Shown one piece after another: positions 37,381 to 46,017 of a stretch of DNA of 64,000 bases (its first letter is position 1; each line of letters opens with the position of its first letter). The notes under the pieces are model-generated. The model did no database searches. It had not been told where the DNA came from and saw only the letters and a list, made by a program, of their open reading frames with translations. The DNA is from CAVSLM01 sp963728895 (GTDB lineage: Bacteria > Pseudomonadota > Gammaproteobacteria > JBBQDK01): positions 124,001 to 188,000 of the forward strand of contig CAVSLM010000008.1 in NCBI GenBank assembly GCA_963728895.1, in the 5' to 3' direction. The position numbers and the translations under genes are program-made.

Positions 37381-38859
37381 TCAGGCGCTGGCAGTGGTGG
37401 TAGGCACGAAGTCCGCGGTGTCGGTGGACTCGTAGTTGAAGGTGATGTCCTTCCAGGTTTCGAGCGCGGCCTTCAGCGGCGAGCACCACTTGGCGGCGGC
37501 CTCGAGGATCTGCGGGCCTTCGCGCAGGTAATCGCGGCCCTCGTTGCGGGCCAGGATCATCGCCTCCAGCGCCACGCGATTGGCGACGGCGCCGGCCTGG
37601 ATGCCCATGGGGTGGCCGATGGTGCCGCCACCGAACTGCAGTATCACGTCCTCGCCCAGATAATGGATGAGCTGATGCATCTGTCCGGCATGGATCCCGC
37701 CCGAGGCGACCGGCATGACCTTGTTCAACGAGGCCCAGTCCTGGTCGAAGAACAGACCGTTCTCCAGGCTCACCGGCGTATGGGTGTCGCGCAGGGTGTC
37801 GTAGAAGCCCTTGATCATCAGCGGGTCGCCTTCGAGCTTGCCGACCACCGTGCCGGCGTGGATGTGATCCACGCCCGCCATGCGCATCCACTTGCAGATC
37901 ACGCGGAAGTTCATGCCGTGATTCTTCTGCCGCGAGTAGGTGGAATTTCCGGCGCGGTGCAGGTGCAGGATCATGTCGTTCTTGCGCGCCCACTTGGCCA
38001 TGGACTGGATGGCCGTGTAGCCGATGACCAGATCGATCATGATGATGACCGAGCCGAGGTCCCGGGCGAATTCCGCGCGCTCGATCATCTCCTCCATGGT
38101 GCCGGCGGTGACATTGAGATAGTGGCCCTTGACCTCGCCGGTCGCCGCCGAGGCGCGGTTCACGGCCTCCATGCAGTACAGGAAGCGGTCGCGCCAGTGC
38201 ATGAAGGGCTGCGAGTTGATGTTCTCGTCGTCCTTCACGAAGTCCAGTCCGCCCTTCAGCGCCTCGTAGACCACGCGCCCGTAGTTGCGCCCCGACAGGC
38301 CGAGCTTGGGCTTGGTGGTGGCGCCGAGCAGCGGGCGGCCGAACTTGTCCAGTCGCTCGCGCTCCACCACGATGCCGGTGGCCGGGCCCTGGAAGGTCTT
38401 GAGGTAGGCGACCGGAATGCGCATGTCCTCCAGGCGCAGCGCCTTGACCGCCTTGAAGCCGAACACGTTGCCGATGATCGATGCCGTCAGGTTGGCGATG
38501 GACCCCGGCTCGAAGAGATCGAGGTCGTAGGCGATGTAGGCGAAGTACTGGGCATCGGTGTTGGTGCCCTCGCCGGTGTTGGGCACGGGGTCGACCCGGT
38601 AGGCCTTGGCGCGGTACAGCTCGCAGGCGGTCAGGCGATCGGTCCAGACCACGGTCCAGGTGGCGGTCGAGGACTCGCCGGCCACCGCGGCCGCGGCCTC
38701 TTCGGGGTCCACGCCCTTCTGCGGCGTGATGCGGAACAGCGCGATGACGTCGGTGTCCTTGGGCTGGTAGTTGGGCTCCCAATAGCCCATCTTCTTGTAG
38801 GGTATGACGCCGGACTTGTAGCGCTCCTTGCCCTCGCTAATCGTTTCAGACTTTCCCAT
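37381..38859 (-). CDS. cbbL: RuBisCO large subunit, red-like form IC
   Basis: It carboxylates ribulose-1,5-bisphosphate. The 492 residues include GATTKPKLGLSGRNYGRVVY, the carbamylated lysine K209 in DFVKDDENINSQPF, HLHRAGNSTYSR, and loop-6 region MPVASGGIHAGQM followed by LQFGGGTIGHPMGI. The red-like assignment rests on these variants and on the adjacent cbbX. A strong GAGGAGG ribosome site precedes the ATG. cbbR is divergent 170 bp away. Confidence 0.99.
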   Translation of the reverse strand: MGKSETISEGKERYKSGVIPYKKMGYWEPNYQPKDTDVIALFRITPQKGVDPEEAAAAVAGESSTATWTVVWTDRLTACELYRAKAYRVDPVPNTGEGTNTDAQYFAYIAYDLDLFEPGSIANLTASIIGNVFGFKAVKALRLEDMRIPVAYLKTFQGPATGIVVERERLDKFGRPLLGATTKPKLGLSGRNYGRVVYEALKGGLDFVKDDENINSQPFMHWRDRFLYCMEAVNRASAATGEVKGHYLNVTAGTMEEMIERAEFARDLGSVIIMIDLVIGYTAIQSMAKWARKNDMILHLHRAGNSTYSRQKNHGMNFRVICKWMRMAGVDHIHAGTVVGKLEGDPLMIKGFYDTLRDTHTPVSLENGLFFDQDWASLNKVMPVASGGIHAGQMHQLIHYLGEDVILQFGGGTIGHPMGIQAGAVANRVALEAMILARNEGRDYLREGPQILEAAAKWCSPLKAALETWKDITFNYESTDTADFVPTTTASA

Positions 38860-39015
38860 CTCGACCTCCTCGTTAATCGGTTTGCGTCTGTGCGGACCCG
38901 CGCGGGGCCTGCTCTGGCTGGCACCACCGCCGCTCCCCGCGAGCGTCAGCGATTGCGCGGGGGCATGATGCGACCCGCCGTCGATGGATAACAGTCGAAA
39001 ATCGATATATGCATG

Positions 39016-39031
39016 ATAGACTCGAATCTAT
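39016..39031. promoter_or_regulatory. Candidate CbbR operator
   Basis: ATAGA-CTCGAA-TCTAT is a perfect 5-bp inverted repeat in the cbbL-cbbR divergent region, just after an AT-rich stretch (AAAATCGATATATGCAT). It has the shape of a LysR-type site near the regulator's own start, overlapping the chosen cbbR ATG, which would fit autorepression. Binding is not demonstrated. Confidence 0.35.
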
Positions 39032-40016
39032 GGAACAGCCTCCCAAGCTGCAGCTTGCCCGCCATCTGACCTTGCGCCAGCTGCAGGTCTTCGAGGCGCT
39101 CGCGCGCTACGGCAGCTTCACCCGCGCCGCCGAGGAGCTGTGCCTGACCCAGCCGACGGTTTCGGCGCAGGTCAAGAACCTGAGCGATGCCTGTGGCCTG
39201 CCACTGTATGAGCAGATCGGCAAGCGCATCTATTTCACCGCGGCGGGAGAGGAGCTGTACGCGGCCTGTCGCGAGATCTTCGATCGCATCGCGCGCGTGG
39301 AGATGCTGCTGGCGGACATGAAGGGGCTGAAGCAGGGCCAGCTGCGCCTCGCCGTGGTGACCACGGCAAAGTACTTTGCGCCCCGGCTGCTGGGGCCGTT
39401 CTGCCAGAAGTACCCGGGCATCGACGTGGCCCTGAAGGTCACCAACCGCGAGCGCATTCTCGAGCGTCTGGCGCAGAACCAGGACGATCTCTACATCCTC
39501 GGCCAGCCGCCCGACGAGCTGCCGACCGAATCACGCCCGTTCCTGGAAAACCCCCTTGTGGTGCTGGCGCCGAACACCCACCCGCTGGCCCGCGGGGGGC
39601 GCATCCCGCTGGCGCGCCTCGCCGAGGAGCCATTCCTGGTGCGCGAGGCGGGATCGGGCACGCGCAAGGCCGTGGAGCGGCTGTTCGCCGAGCACGGCCT
39701 CACCCCAAAGGTGCGCATGGAGCTCGGCAGCAACGAGGCCATCAAGCAGGCCATCGTCGGCGGCCTCGGCATCTCCGTCCTGTCACGCCACACCATTGCC
39801 CTGGACGCCGCCGTGGGCCAGCTCACGGTGCTGGACGTGGAGCACTTCCCGATCCGCCGCGAGTGGTATGTCGTCTATCTGGCCGGCAAGCAGCTCTCGG
39901 TGGTCGCACAGGCCTTCCTCGATCACCTGCTGCAGACCGCCCCCGCGCTGCTGGAGTTTCCCTGCCAATACGCCGTCGACGCCGGTGGCTGTCCGCTGCG
40001 GGTGGAAAATCTCTGA
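39030..40016 (+). CDS. cbbR: LysR-family regulator of CO2 fixation CbbR
   Basis: A 328-residue LysR regulator divergent from cbbL. The winged-helix domain (LTLRQLQVFEALARYGSFTR, LCLTQPTVSAQVKNL) is followed by an effector domain with GQLRLAVVTTAKYFAPRLLG and GSNEAIKQAIVGGLGISVLS, both typical of CbbR. Homology starts about ten residues after the ATG at 39030; an ATG at 39009 would add seven residues. It is expected to activate the cbbLSX operon in response to metabolites such as RuBP or NADPH. Confidence 0.94.
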   Translation: MEQPPKLQLARHLTLRQLQVFEALARYGSFTRAAEELCLTQPTVSAQVKNLSDACGLPLYEQIGKRIYFTAAGEELYAACREIFDRIARVEMLLADMKGLKQGQLRLAVVTTAKYFAPRLLGPFCQKYPGIDVALKVTNRERILERLAQNQDDLYILGQPPDELPTESRPFLENPLVVLAPNTHPLARGGRIPLARLAEEPFLVREAGSGTRKAVERLFAEHGLTPKVRMELGSNEAIKQAIVGGLGISVLSRHTIALDAAVGQLTVLDVEHFPIRREWYVVYLAGKQLSVVAQAFLDHLLQTAPALLEFPCQYAVDAGGCPLRVENL

Positions 40017-40091
40017 TCCCTGGTGTTGCGTGTTCGCGGCTCGCCCTCACGCGAACCCCGACGTCGCTGTGCTCACGCAAGTCGACCACCT

Positions 40092-40570
40092 GTAGGGTGC
40101 GCCGTGCGCACGCGGACAATAAACCCGCGCGTGAAGCGCAGCGCCGATTCAACCGCCGTCACAATCCTCGCACAGACGCTCGTACCGGACCGTCCCGACC
40201 CACTCAGCGACGGACCGAGCGCCCCAGGTGATCCCGACGCAACCGCATTCGTGCCGCCGGGAGCGGCGCCCCTGCAGATGGGCGATTTTGACGCGGATGC
40301 GACCACCCGTAGGGTGCGCCGTGCGCACGCGGACAATAAACCCGCGCGTGAAGCGCAGCGCCGATTCAACCGCCGTCACAATCCTCGCACACACGCTCGT
40401 ACCGGACCGTCCCGACCCACTCAGCGACGGACCGAGCGCCCCAGGTGATCCCGACGCAACCGCATTCGTGCCGCCGGGAGCGGCGCCCCTGCAGATGGGC
40501 GATTTTGACGCGGATGCGACCACCCGTAGGGTGCGCCGTGCGCACGCGGACAATAAACCCGCGCGCGAAG
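40092..40570 (+). repeat. 217-bp tandem repeat, two full copies plus a partial third
   Basis: Units begin at 40092, 40309 and 40526 with GTAGGGTGCGCCGTGCGCAC, a block followed by GCGGACAATAAACCCGCGCG. The two full copies differ at very few positions (for example CACAGACG against CACACACG near 40173/40390), so duplication is recent. The third copy diverges after about 45 bp. Open frames that cross it repeat the same peptide and look artefactual. It lies between cbbR and greB. Confidence 0.95.
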
Positions 40571-40636
40571 CGCGCGCCGATGCAAGCCCATCGCGGATGG
40601 GTTTGCGCGCACTGGTCCTGTGCGTCAGGACGGATC

Positions 40637-41143
40637 TCACGCCGGATCTTCGTAGCGCACGCCCACGATGGTGAACACCGCGTGCCCCTCGGGACGCATC
40701 ACCACCACCTCGTCGTCGATGCGCTTGCGCAGCAGGGCGCGGGCAAGCGGGGCATCGATACTGATCAGGCCGCGGGCGGCGTCCGACTCGTCGGCTCCCA
40801 CGATGCGGTACACCATCGTGGCGCCATTCTCGTCCTCGAGCTCTACCCAGGCGCCGAAGTACACGCGCTCGGTATCCGCGGGCGTGCGATCCACGATCAC
40901 CAGCTCTTCGAGGCGCTTGTGCAGGAAGCGGATGCGCCGGTCGATCTCGCGCAGCTGCTTCTTTCCATAGATGTACTCGGCATTCTCCGAACGGTCTCCG
41001 AGCGCCGCGGCGTCGGCGACCGCCGCTGTGACCTCGGGTCGCTTGCGGCGCCACAGATCGCCCAGCTCGTCGCGCAGCCGCTGCGCGCCCTCGGGCGTGA
41101 TGTAGCGGCGCCTGGGTTGCGGTGGGGGATCGTTGCGGGGCAT
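40637..41143 (-). CDS. greB: Transcription elongation factor GreB
   Basis: It rescues backtracked RNA polymerase by stimulating transcript cleavage. The 168 residues have the N-terminal coiled coil (LRDELGDLWRRKRPEVTAAV), the tip acidic motif ALGDRSENAEYIYGKKQLRE and RRIRFLHKRLEELVI, which distinguishes GreB from GreA, then an FKBP-like C-domain (VYFGAWVELEDENG, PLARALLRKRIDDEV). ATG 41143 is preferred over a TTG nine bases upstream. Confidence 0.96.
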   Translation of the reverse strand: MPRNDPPPQPRRRYITPEGAQRLRDELGDLWRRKRPEVTAAVADAAALGDRSENAEYIYGKKQLREIDRRIRFLHKRLEELVIVDRTPADTERVYFGAWVELEDENGATMVYRIVGADESDAARGLISIDAPLARALLRKRIDDEVVVMRPEGHAVFTIVGVRYEDPA

Positions 41144-41177
41144 ACCGGTCAAGCTTACCGCATGCCGGGTTCGAGCT

Positions 41178-41211
41178 TGAAAATATCACCAGCCGGCCGG
41201 CGGTTGGCCGT
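41178..41211 (+). repeat. Dispersed repeat family A, degenerate copy
   Basis: TTGAAAATATCACCAGCCGG followed by CCGGCGGTTGGCCG retains the CTCACC-AGCCGGCC palindrome layout of the better copies. The rest of the gap 41144-41481 between greB and mug holds no recognisable gene. Confidence 0.5.
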
Positions 41212-41481
41212 CAAGCATGCCAGCTCTTCGCTGCGATCCGTTCCCTCACCGGCGCCCTCGCTGGGTCTTCCCTCGAGGGGCAGATTTGCCAAGCTTGCTT
41301 GGCGCGCACCGTATACCGCCCGTGGGAGCGGGGCTGTGCGCCGCGATCCTGCGGCGCGTGAGCCGCCGGCTTCGGGTTCTGCGGGAGGCGAATGGTTGCG
41401 CGGCCCTGCGGGCCGCCACGGCGCCGCCCTGGGCCTTGCCGCGGAACCATGAACGTCCCACAGAAGTTAGACTAGCCTCCC

Positions 41482-42036
41482 ATGGAATCCCCGCCGTACA
41501 AGCCGACGCCCGAGCAGCTCGCCGCGGCGCGGGGGCGCAGCGTGCCGGATCTCGTTGCGCCGGATCTGCGCGTGCTGTTCGTGGGCATCAATCCGGGGCT
41601 GTACTCCGCGGCCGTGGGGCATCACTTCGCACGTCCCGGCAACCGGTTCTGGCCGGTGTTGCACCGGGCCGGGTTCACGGCGCGCCAACTCTCCCCTTTC
41701 GAAGAGCAGGCGTTGGTTGCGCAGGGTTACGGCATCACCAACCTCGTGGCGCGGTGCACGGCTGCGGCAGCCGAGCTCGGGGCGCAGGAGCTCGCCGCAG
41801 GCGGGCGGCGTCTGAAGGCCAAGGTACGGCGCCTGCGCCCGCGCGTCGTCGCGCTGCTCGGGGTCGGAGCGTACCGCAGCGCCTTCGGATGCCGGGCGTC
41901 CGGCGTGGGCCTGCAGCCCGAGGATCTGGAGGGCGCGCCGCTGTGGGTGCTGCCGAACCCGAGCGGTCTCAACGCGCACTATCAGCTCGATGACCTGGTA
42001 CGGGTGTTTCGCGCGTTGAGGGGCGCCCTTCCGTGA
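41482..42036 (+). CDS. mug: G/U mismatch-specific DNA glycosylase Mug
   Basis: A 184-residue uracil-DNA glycosylase superfamily protein that removes uracil or ethenocytosine from mispairs. The catalytic motif LRVLFVGINPGLYSAAVGHH and FARPGNRFWPVLHRAG are near residues 28-58, and the second loop NPSGLNAHY near residue 157. Length and motifs match Mug/TDG-type enzymes. It stands alone ahead of the PfkB gene. Confidence 0.95.
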   Translation: MESPPYKPTPEQLAAARGRSVPDLVAPDLRVLFVGINPGLYSAAVGHHFARPGNRFWPVLHRAGFTARQLSPFEEQALVAQGYGITNLVARCTAAAAELGAQELAAGGRRLKAKVRRLRPRVVALLGVGAYRSAFGCRASGVGLQPEDLEGAPLWVLPNPSGLNAHYQLDDLVRVFRALRGALP

Positions 42037-42122
42037 CGCCTCGCCAAGTCGCCTCGCAGCGTCGCCGGGGTCGCGCTACCATGACGCGCATTGCTCAAGA
42101 ATTCTGACCTTGTGAAATCCGC

Positions 42123-43097
42123 ATGAGCGAGGGCAACGAACAGCCGGCGTTCTCCCGCGATGCGCCGCTGCCTCCCGGGCGTATCGACGTGCTCTGCGTC
42201 GGTCATGCCTCCTGGGATGTGGTGCTCTCGGTTCCGCACCATCCGGCGTCGGATGAGAAGATCGTCGCCGATGCCATGGTGAGCTGCGGAGGCGGCCCGG
42301 CGGCGAACGCCGCGGTCACGGTCGCCCGCCTCGGTGCGCGCGCGGCCTTCATCGGCTATCTCGGGCGCGATGCCTACGGCGAGCTGCACTACGACGAGTT
42401 GGAGCATGCCGGTGTGCATTGCGGCGCGATCGTGCGCGGTGCGGCGCCCACGCCGCTGTCCGTGGTCCTGGTGAAACCCGGCGGCGACCGTGCGCTGGTG
42501 AGCTATCGACGCAACACCCGGCCGCTGCCCGCCGGCAGTGTGGATTGCCGGGGATTCGATGCCGCACTGCTGATGCTCGACGGCCACGAGCCGCTGGTCT
42601 CGGTGTCCTTTGCCCGCCAGTGCCGTGTGCGGGGCACGCCGGTGGTGCTGGACGCAGGCTCGGTACACGCGGGCACCCAGGCGCTGGCGAGCCTGGTCGA
42701 CTACCTGGTGTGCTCGGAAACCTTTGCCTATGACTTCACGCACGAGCGCGATCCGCGCATGGCGGCGGCGCGGCTGTGCCAGTATGCGCCCATGGTGGTG
42801 ATCACCCTGGGCTCGCGCGGGCTGTTCTGGAAAAGCGCGCAGGGTGGCCACGGCGCGCTGCCGGCGTTCGTCGTGGATGCGGTGGACACCACCGGTGCCG
42901 GAGACGTGTTCCACGGCGCGTTCGCGGCGGGGCTCGCCACCGGCATGGGCTGGGAGGCCACGCTGCACTACGCGAGCGCTGCGGCGGCGCTTTCGTGTAC
43001 CCGCCTGGGTGCGCGGTTCGCCATCCCCACGCACGAAGCGGTCATGGATCTGCTCGAGCACGGTGAAGTCCGCAGCGGCGCGGCTTCTTCTGCGTAG
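42123..43097 (+). CDS. PfkB-family carbohydrate kinase
   Basis: A 324-residue ribokinase-like sugar kinase. Family signatures are VSCGGGPAANAAVTVARLG (substrate side) and VVDAVDTTGAGDVFHGAFAAG (anion hole and catalytic Asp). The middle contains the expected GYLGRDAYGE lid strand. Substrate cannot be assigned from sequence: candidates include ribose, fructose derivatives or nucleosides. Neighbours do not help. Confidence 0.93.
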   Translation: MSEGNEQPAFSRDAPLPPGRIDVLCVGHASWDVVLSVPHHPASDEKIVADAMVSCGGGPAANAAVTVARLGARAAFIGYLGRDAYGELHYDELEHAGVHCGAIVRGAAPTPLSVVLVKPGGDRALVSYRRNTRPLPAGSVDCRGFDAALLMLDGHEPLVSVSFARQCRVRGTPVVLDAGSVHAGTQALASLVDYLVCSETFAYDFTHERDPRMAAARLCQYAPMVVITLGSRGLFWKSAQGGHGALPAFVVDAVDTTGAGDVFHGAFAAGLATGMGWEATLHYASAAAALSCTRLGARFAIPTHEAVMDLLEHGEVRSGAASSA

Positions 43098-43238
43098 CGG
43101 ATCATGGCGCGACACGGGCCGGCACGCACGCGGGCGCATCCGCCGATACCTGCGCGCAGAAGCCAGGACATCGCGCCGTAGACATCGGTCGCAGCCACGG
43201 CTTCGTTGCAGGGATGGCACTGCGTCGTGGTGGGAGAG

Positions 43239-43511
43239 ATGGCCTAGATCCTGATCGTTTATGCCACCCGCGAGGGCCAGACCCTGCGGATCGCGAACCG
43301 CATCGCCGAGCGCCTGCGCACGGCAGGGCACCGCAGCACGCTCAGTCGTCGCGCCATGTGCCCGCACCATTCGATGCCGCGGTGATCGGGGCGCCGGTGC
43401 GCATGGGCAGGCACCTGGCGCCGATCGTCGCCTTCGTGCGCAAGCACCGCGCCCGGCTGCAGGCCGCACCGGCGGCGTTCTTCTTCGTCAGCCTGGCTGC
43501 CAGCGATGATG
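43239..43511 (+). pseudogene. HemG-like flavodoxin / protoporphyrinogen oxidase remnant
   Basis: ATG at 43239 with GGGAGAG upstream reads Met-Ala-stop-ILIVYATREGQTLRIANRIA: the third codon is TAG where AAG would give the family start MAKILIVYATREGQT. The frame then breaks near 43365, and the continuation APFDAAVIGAPVRMGRHLAP and LQAAPAAFFFVSLAASD reads in another frame. The C-terminal third is absent and a family A repeat follows at 43529. It is therefore a nonsense-mutated, frameshifted and truncated flavodoxin-domain gene. Confidence 0.8.
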
Positions 43512-43528
43512 GTGACACAAGGGTCAGG

Positions 43529-43583
43529 AGGACGGCTGCGAATTCCGCCAGCTCCCGGGATGCCGGTGAGATTTCCGGGCTGG
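43529..43583 (-). repeat. Dispersed repeat family A, long form
   Basis: AGGACGGCTGCG-AATTCCGCCAGCTCCC-GGATGCCGGTGAGATTTCCGGGCT matches 56785-56840 nearly base for base over about 55 bp. Read on the minus strand it is AGCCCGGAAATCTCACC plus a different tail from the 17882-type copies, so the family has two tail types, possibly two ends of one element. Confidence 0.75.
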
Positions 43584-43646
43584 CTGAGCGCACGACGGCA
43601 GAGCCGCGGCTGTGCCTGCTTGGACACCCCGACGGAGTGCGCTAGC

Positions 43647-43925
43647 ATGGAGGTAGTTGCAGTTATTGCGAGCGCTTCGCCGATGCGTGGACTGGTACCT
43701 CCCGATCCTCAGACCAGTGTGTCGGAGGTTCGGTATGCGGTGGTGTATGCCCCGCGGCGCGCGCGCAACCGCGTGCCCGCGGGCTGCGTGGAAGTGCTCG
43801 CCTCGCGCGAGGCGGCGTTGAGTGGCGCGTCTCCTGAGCAGAAGCGCTACCCGGCGATGGTGCTGGGCCCGTCAAAATCCTCGGAAGGGCAGTTTCTCTA
43901 CTACATCCTGGAGTGGCTCGACTGA
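43647..43925 (+). CDS. Unknown 92-residue protein
   Basis: No family recognised. The protein (start MEVVAVIASASPMRGLVPPD, end FLYYILEWLD) has no signal or membrane segment; the middle is rich in Arg and Ala (VYAPRRARNRVPAGCVEVL). The composition and well-formed C-terminal helix suggest a real gene. An in-frame extension to 43506 passes through the repeat and is unlikely. It precedes the YpfJ gene by about 230 bp. Confidence 0.6.
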   Translation: MEVVAVIASASPMRGLVPPDPQTSVSEVRYAVVYAPRRARNRVPAGCVEVLASREAALSGASPEQKRYPAMVLGPSKSSEGQFLYYILEWLD

Positions 43926-44156
43926 GCTGCCCGTGCGCCTGCGACGCGCATGCAACCCGCCGAATCCCCGCAGCTCACTGATCCAATCTACCTGTCCGGC
44001 CGCACAGTCGTGCCTCCCAACACCGTGGCGACTCATCCCTTGCCTGGGTTGCGACGGGCACTGCGACTGCTCCATGCGAAGATGCCCGCCTCCGGCTACA
44101 CTGGCATGGCGCGCGAGCGGGGCCTTCACGGGCGCGCGTCCAGGAGGAGGGATCAC

Positions 44157-45005
44157 GTGCGCTGGAGAACCGGACGCAGAAGCAGCAACGTCGAAGATCG
44201 CCGCGGCATGCGCCTCGGGCCACGCGCCGCGGGCGGCGGCGTCGGTCTGGTGGTGCTTGCACTGGTGGCCATGTACTTCGGCGTCGATCCTTCCATCCTG
44301 CTGCAGCAGCTTTCCGACGAATCCGGCTACTCTACCGAGCCGCAGGCCACGAGCCCCGAAGAGGACCAGCTCGCCGATTTCGTCTCGGTGGTGCTGGCCG
44401 ACACCGAGGACACCTGGCAGGCCGAGTTTGCAGCTCTCGGCAAGACCTACGAGGAGCCGAAGCTGGTGCTGTTCTCCGGTATGGTGCAATCTGCCTGCGG
44501 GCGCGCCGGGGCCGCCGCGGGTCCGTTCTACTGTCCGGGCGATCATCGCGTGTACATCGATCTGGCGTTCTACCGCGAGCTCAGGGAGCGCTTGGGTGCA
44601 CCCGGCGATTTCGCGCAGGCCTACGTGATCGCTCATGAGGTCGGCCATCACGTGCAGACCCTGCTCGGGATCTCGGAGCAGGTGGCGGCGCGCCGGGCGC
44701 GCGCCAGCGAGACCGAGGGGAACCACCTTTCGGTCATGCTGGAGCTGCAGGCCGACTGCCTGGCCGGCGTGTGGGCCAACCATGCCGATCGCGCCCGCGA
44801 CATACTCGAGCAGGGCGACCTGGAGGAGGCGCTGAACGCTGCGAGCAGCATCGGCGACGATCGCCTGCAGCGCGAGGCCGGGGGCTATGTGCGTCCCGAC
44901 GCCTTCACCCACGGCAGCTCCGAGCAGCGGGTGCGCTGGTTCCGCCGCGGGTTCGAAGGCGGCGAACTCTCGGGCTGCGACACCTTCAATGCCGCGCGGC
45001 CGTGA
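44157..45005 (+). CDS. Neutral zinc metallopeptidase YpfJ family
   Basis: A 282-residue membrane-anchored putative protease. A GTG start at 44157 has an excellent AGGAGG site seven bases ahead. One membrane helix lies near residues 23-40 (GGVGLVVLALVAMYFGV), then the family region SACGRAGAAAGPFYCPGDHRVYIDL-type sequence, the zinc motif YVIAHEVGHHVQ (HExxH) and LELQADCLAGVWA, with the third ligand Glu. Substrate is unknown. The open frame reaches back to 43950 without family similarity. Confidence 0.93.
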   Translation: MRWRTGRRSSNVEDRRGMRLGPRAAGGGVGLVVLALVAMYFGVDPSILLQQLSDESGYSTEPQATSPEEDQLADFVSVVLADTEDTWQAEFAALGKTYEEPKLVLFSGMVQSACGRAGAAAGPFYCPGDHRVYIDLAFYRELRERLGAPGDFAQAYVIAHEVGHHVQTLLGISEQVAARRARASETEGNHLSVMLELQADCLAGVWANHADRARDILEQGDLEEALNAASSIGDDRLQREAGGYVRPDAFTHGSSEQRVRWFRRGFEGGELSGCDTFNAARP

Positions 45006-45048
45006 CCTGGTTAGCCGGTTCGTTCGCGGTTCCCCTGTGTAACCCCGT

Positions 45049-45082
45049 GGCCCTGCGGGCCGCAATCGCGCCGCCGGGAGCC
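45049..45082 (+). repeat. Dispersed repeat family C
   Basis: TGGCCCTGCGGGCCGCAATCGC followed by GCCGCCGGGAGC. Copies recur at 48407, 60290 and, inverted, 63908. The GGCCC-TGC-GGGCC core is a palindrome. This copy abuts the 5' side of the katE remnant. Confidence 0.75.
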
Positions 45083-45099
45083 GGCGAGGGCGCACAGGT

Positions 45100-45328
45100 G
45101 CTTGCCAACGAATCCACGGCGCGTGACTTCGTTGCCGATGCCTACGCCCATCTCAAGTACATTGGCTGCGTCGAGGCCGCCGCGCCGCTGCTCGGCAAGG
45201 CCGGCCTGCCTGAGGAGGGCGACGAGGGCGTGATCAGGCTGAGCGGTTCGCGCGATGTGCCCGCCTTCCTGTCCGCCGCCAAACATCTGCGCTACTGGCA
45301 GCGCCGCGGGAAGGTCAAGCAGTTCTGA
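45100..45328 (+). pseudogene. Catalase HPII-type C-terminal domain remnant
   Basis: The frame ending at 45328 reads VLANESTARDFVADAYAHLK, YIGCVEAAAPLLGKAGLP, DEGVIRLSG and FLSAAKHLRYWQRR. This resembles the DJ-1/PfpI-like C-terminal domain of large-subunit catalases (KatE), where an Ala-Tyr-x-His-x-Lys helix precedes such a sequence. No haem-catalase core is present upstream; instead YpfJ and a family C repeat abut it. It is read as the 3' stump of a deleted katE. A small independent DJ-1-like gene is possible but has no start codon. Confidence 0.6.
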
Positions 45329-45377
45329 GGTGACGAATGCCCGGAGCGGGTCGGCGTGCAACCCGCTCCGGGTGGCA

Positions 45378-45392
45378 GGGATATCCGGGCTA
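45378..45392 (-). repeat. Dispersed repeat family A, short copy at the hemerythrin stop
   Basis: On the minus strand the stop codon TAG of the hemerythrin gene continues as CCCGGATATCCC, a shortened form of TAGCCCGGAAATCTCACC. Confidence 0.45.
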
Positions 45393-45845
45393 GCTGTTCA
45401 GTTCCTTCTTGCGCGCGGCAATGCGATCGCCGAGCGCATTCAGCTCCTCGCCGGAGAACGAATTCTCAGCCATGGGGAACATCTCGCTTTCCTCCTCCTC
45501 GGCGTGATGCTCGATCAGCTCCCGGAGCACCTTCGCGCGGCCGGAGAACTCTTCACTCCTGGGATCGGTTTTCAGCAGATCCGGAAGAACCAGCTTCTCG
45601 ACCGTCCGATGCTCTTCCTTCGCCTCGAAGAACATCTTCTCGTGCTCCTTGCCGTCGGCGTCCTTGAACGCCGGATAGAAGATCTCCTCCTCGACGCGGG
45701 TGTGGGCGAAAATTTCCGCCTCGACCTTCTTCAGCAGATCGCTGCGGGATTTGGCCGCACGGCCGGTGGTCTCGGTCAGCTGCATCAACAGGTCCCTCAG
45801 CCTCTCGTGATCGTCCGTAAGGATTTCGATGGCATTCTTGCTCAC
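45390..45845 (-). CDS. Hemerythrin HHE domain protein
   Basis: A 151-residue four-helix protein predicted to bind a di-iron centre. Iron ligands are visible in TDDHERLRDL, FAHTRVEEEIFYPAF, EAKEEHRTVEKLV and LIEHHAEEEESEMFP. The start is a GTG at 45845 with AGGAG correctly spaced. Such proteins sense or carry O2 or protect iron-sulfur proteins from stress; the specific role is unknown. It lies 172 bp after the DCC-LMF gene. Confidence 0.93.
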   Translation of the reverse strand: MSKNAIEILTDDHERLRDLLMQLTETTGRAAKSRSDLLKKVEAEIFAHTRVEEEIFYPAFKDADGKEHEKMFFEAKEEHRTVEKLVLPDLLKTDPRSEEFSGRAKVLRELIEHHAEEEESEMFPMAENSFSGEELNALGDRIAARKKELNS

Positions 45846-46017
45846 AGCTGCACTCCTTCGTGTGGGTGGAAAGCTTCCACGCTTGATTTAGCAAGGCCTG
45901 TGCCAGCACTCAGAAGCGCGCAAGTGGGCCGCGGCCCTGGCACGCTGCAACATTTACAAGCCTTGGAATGAAGGGCACGTGCCGGCGCGGGCGGCGGCCG
46001 CGCATGTCGCGATGGGT

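Noticed and set aside
36901..38991. A 696-codon plus-strand frame over cbbS and cbbL
   Set aside because: Antisense shadow of RuBisCO genes with no recognisable domain.
40092..40570. CRISPR array
   Set aside because: The repeats are 217 bp in direct tandem with no unique spacers, and no cas genes are present.
40023..40674. Open frames within the 217-bp tandem repeat
   Set aside because: They encode repeated low-complexity peptides that follow the DNA duplication; no ribosome site or family.
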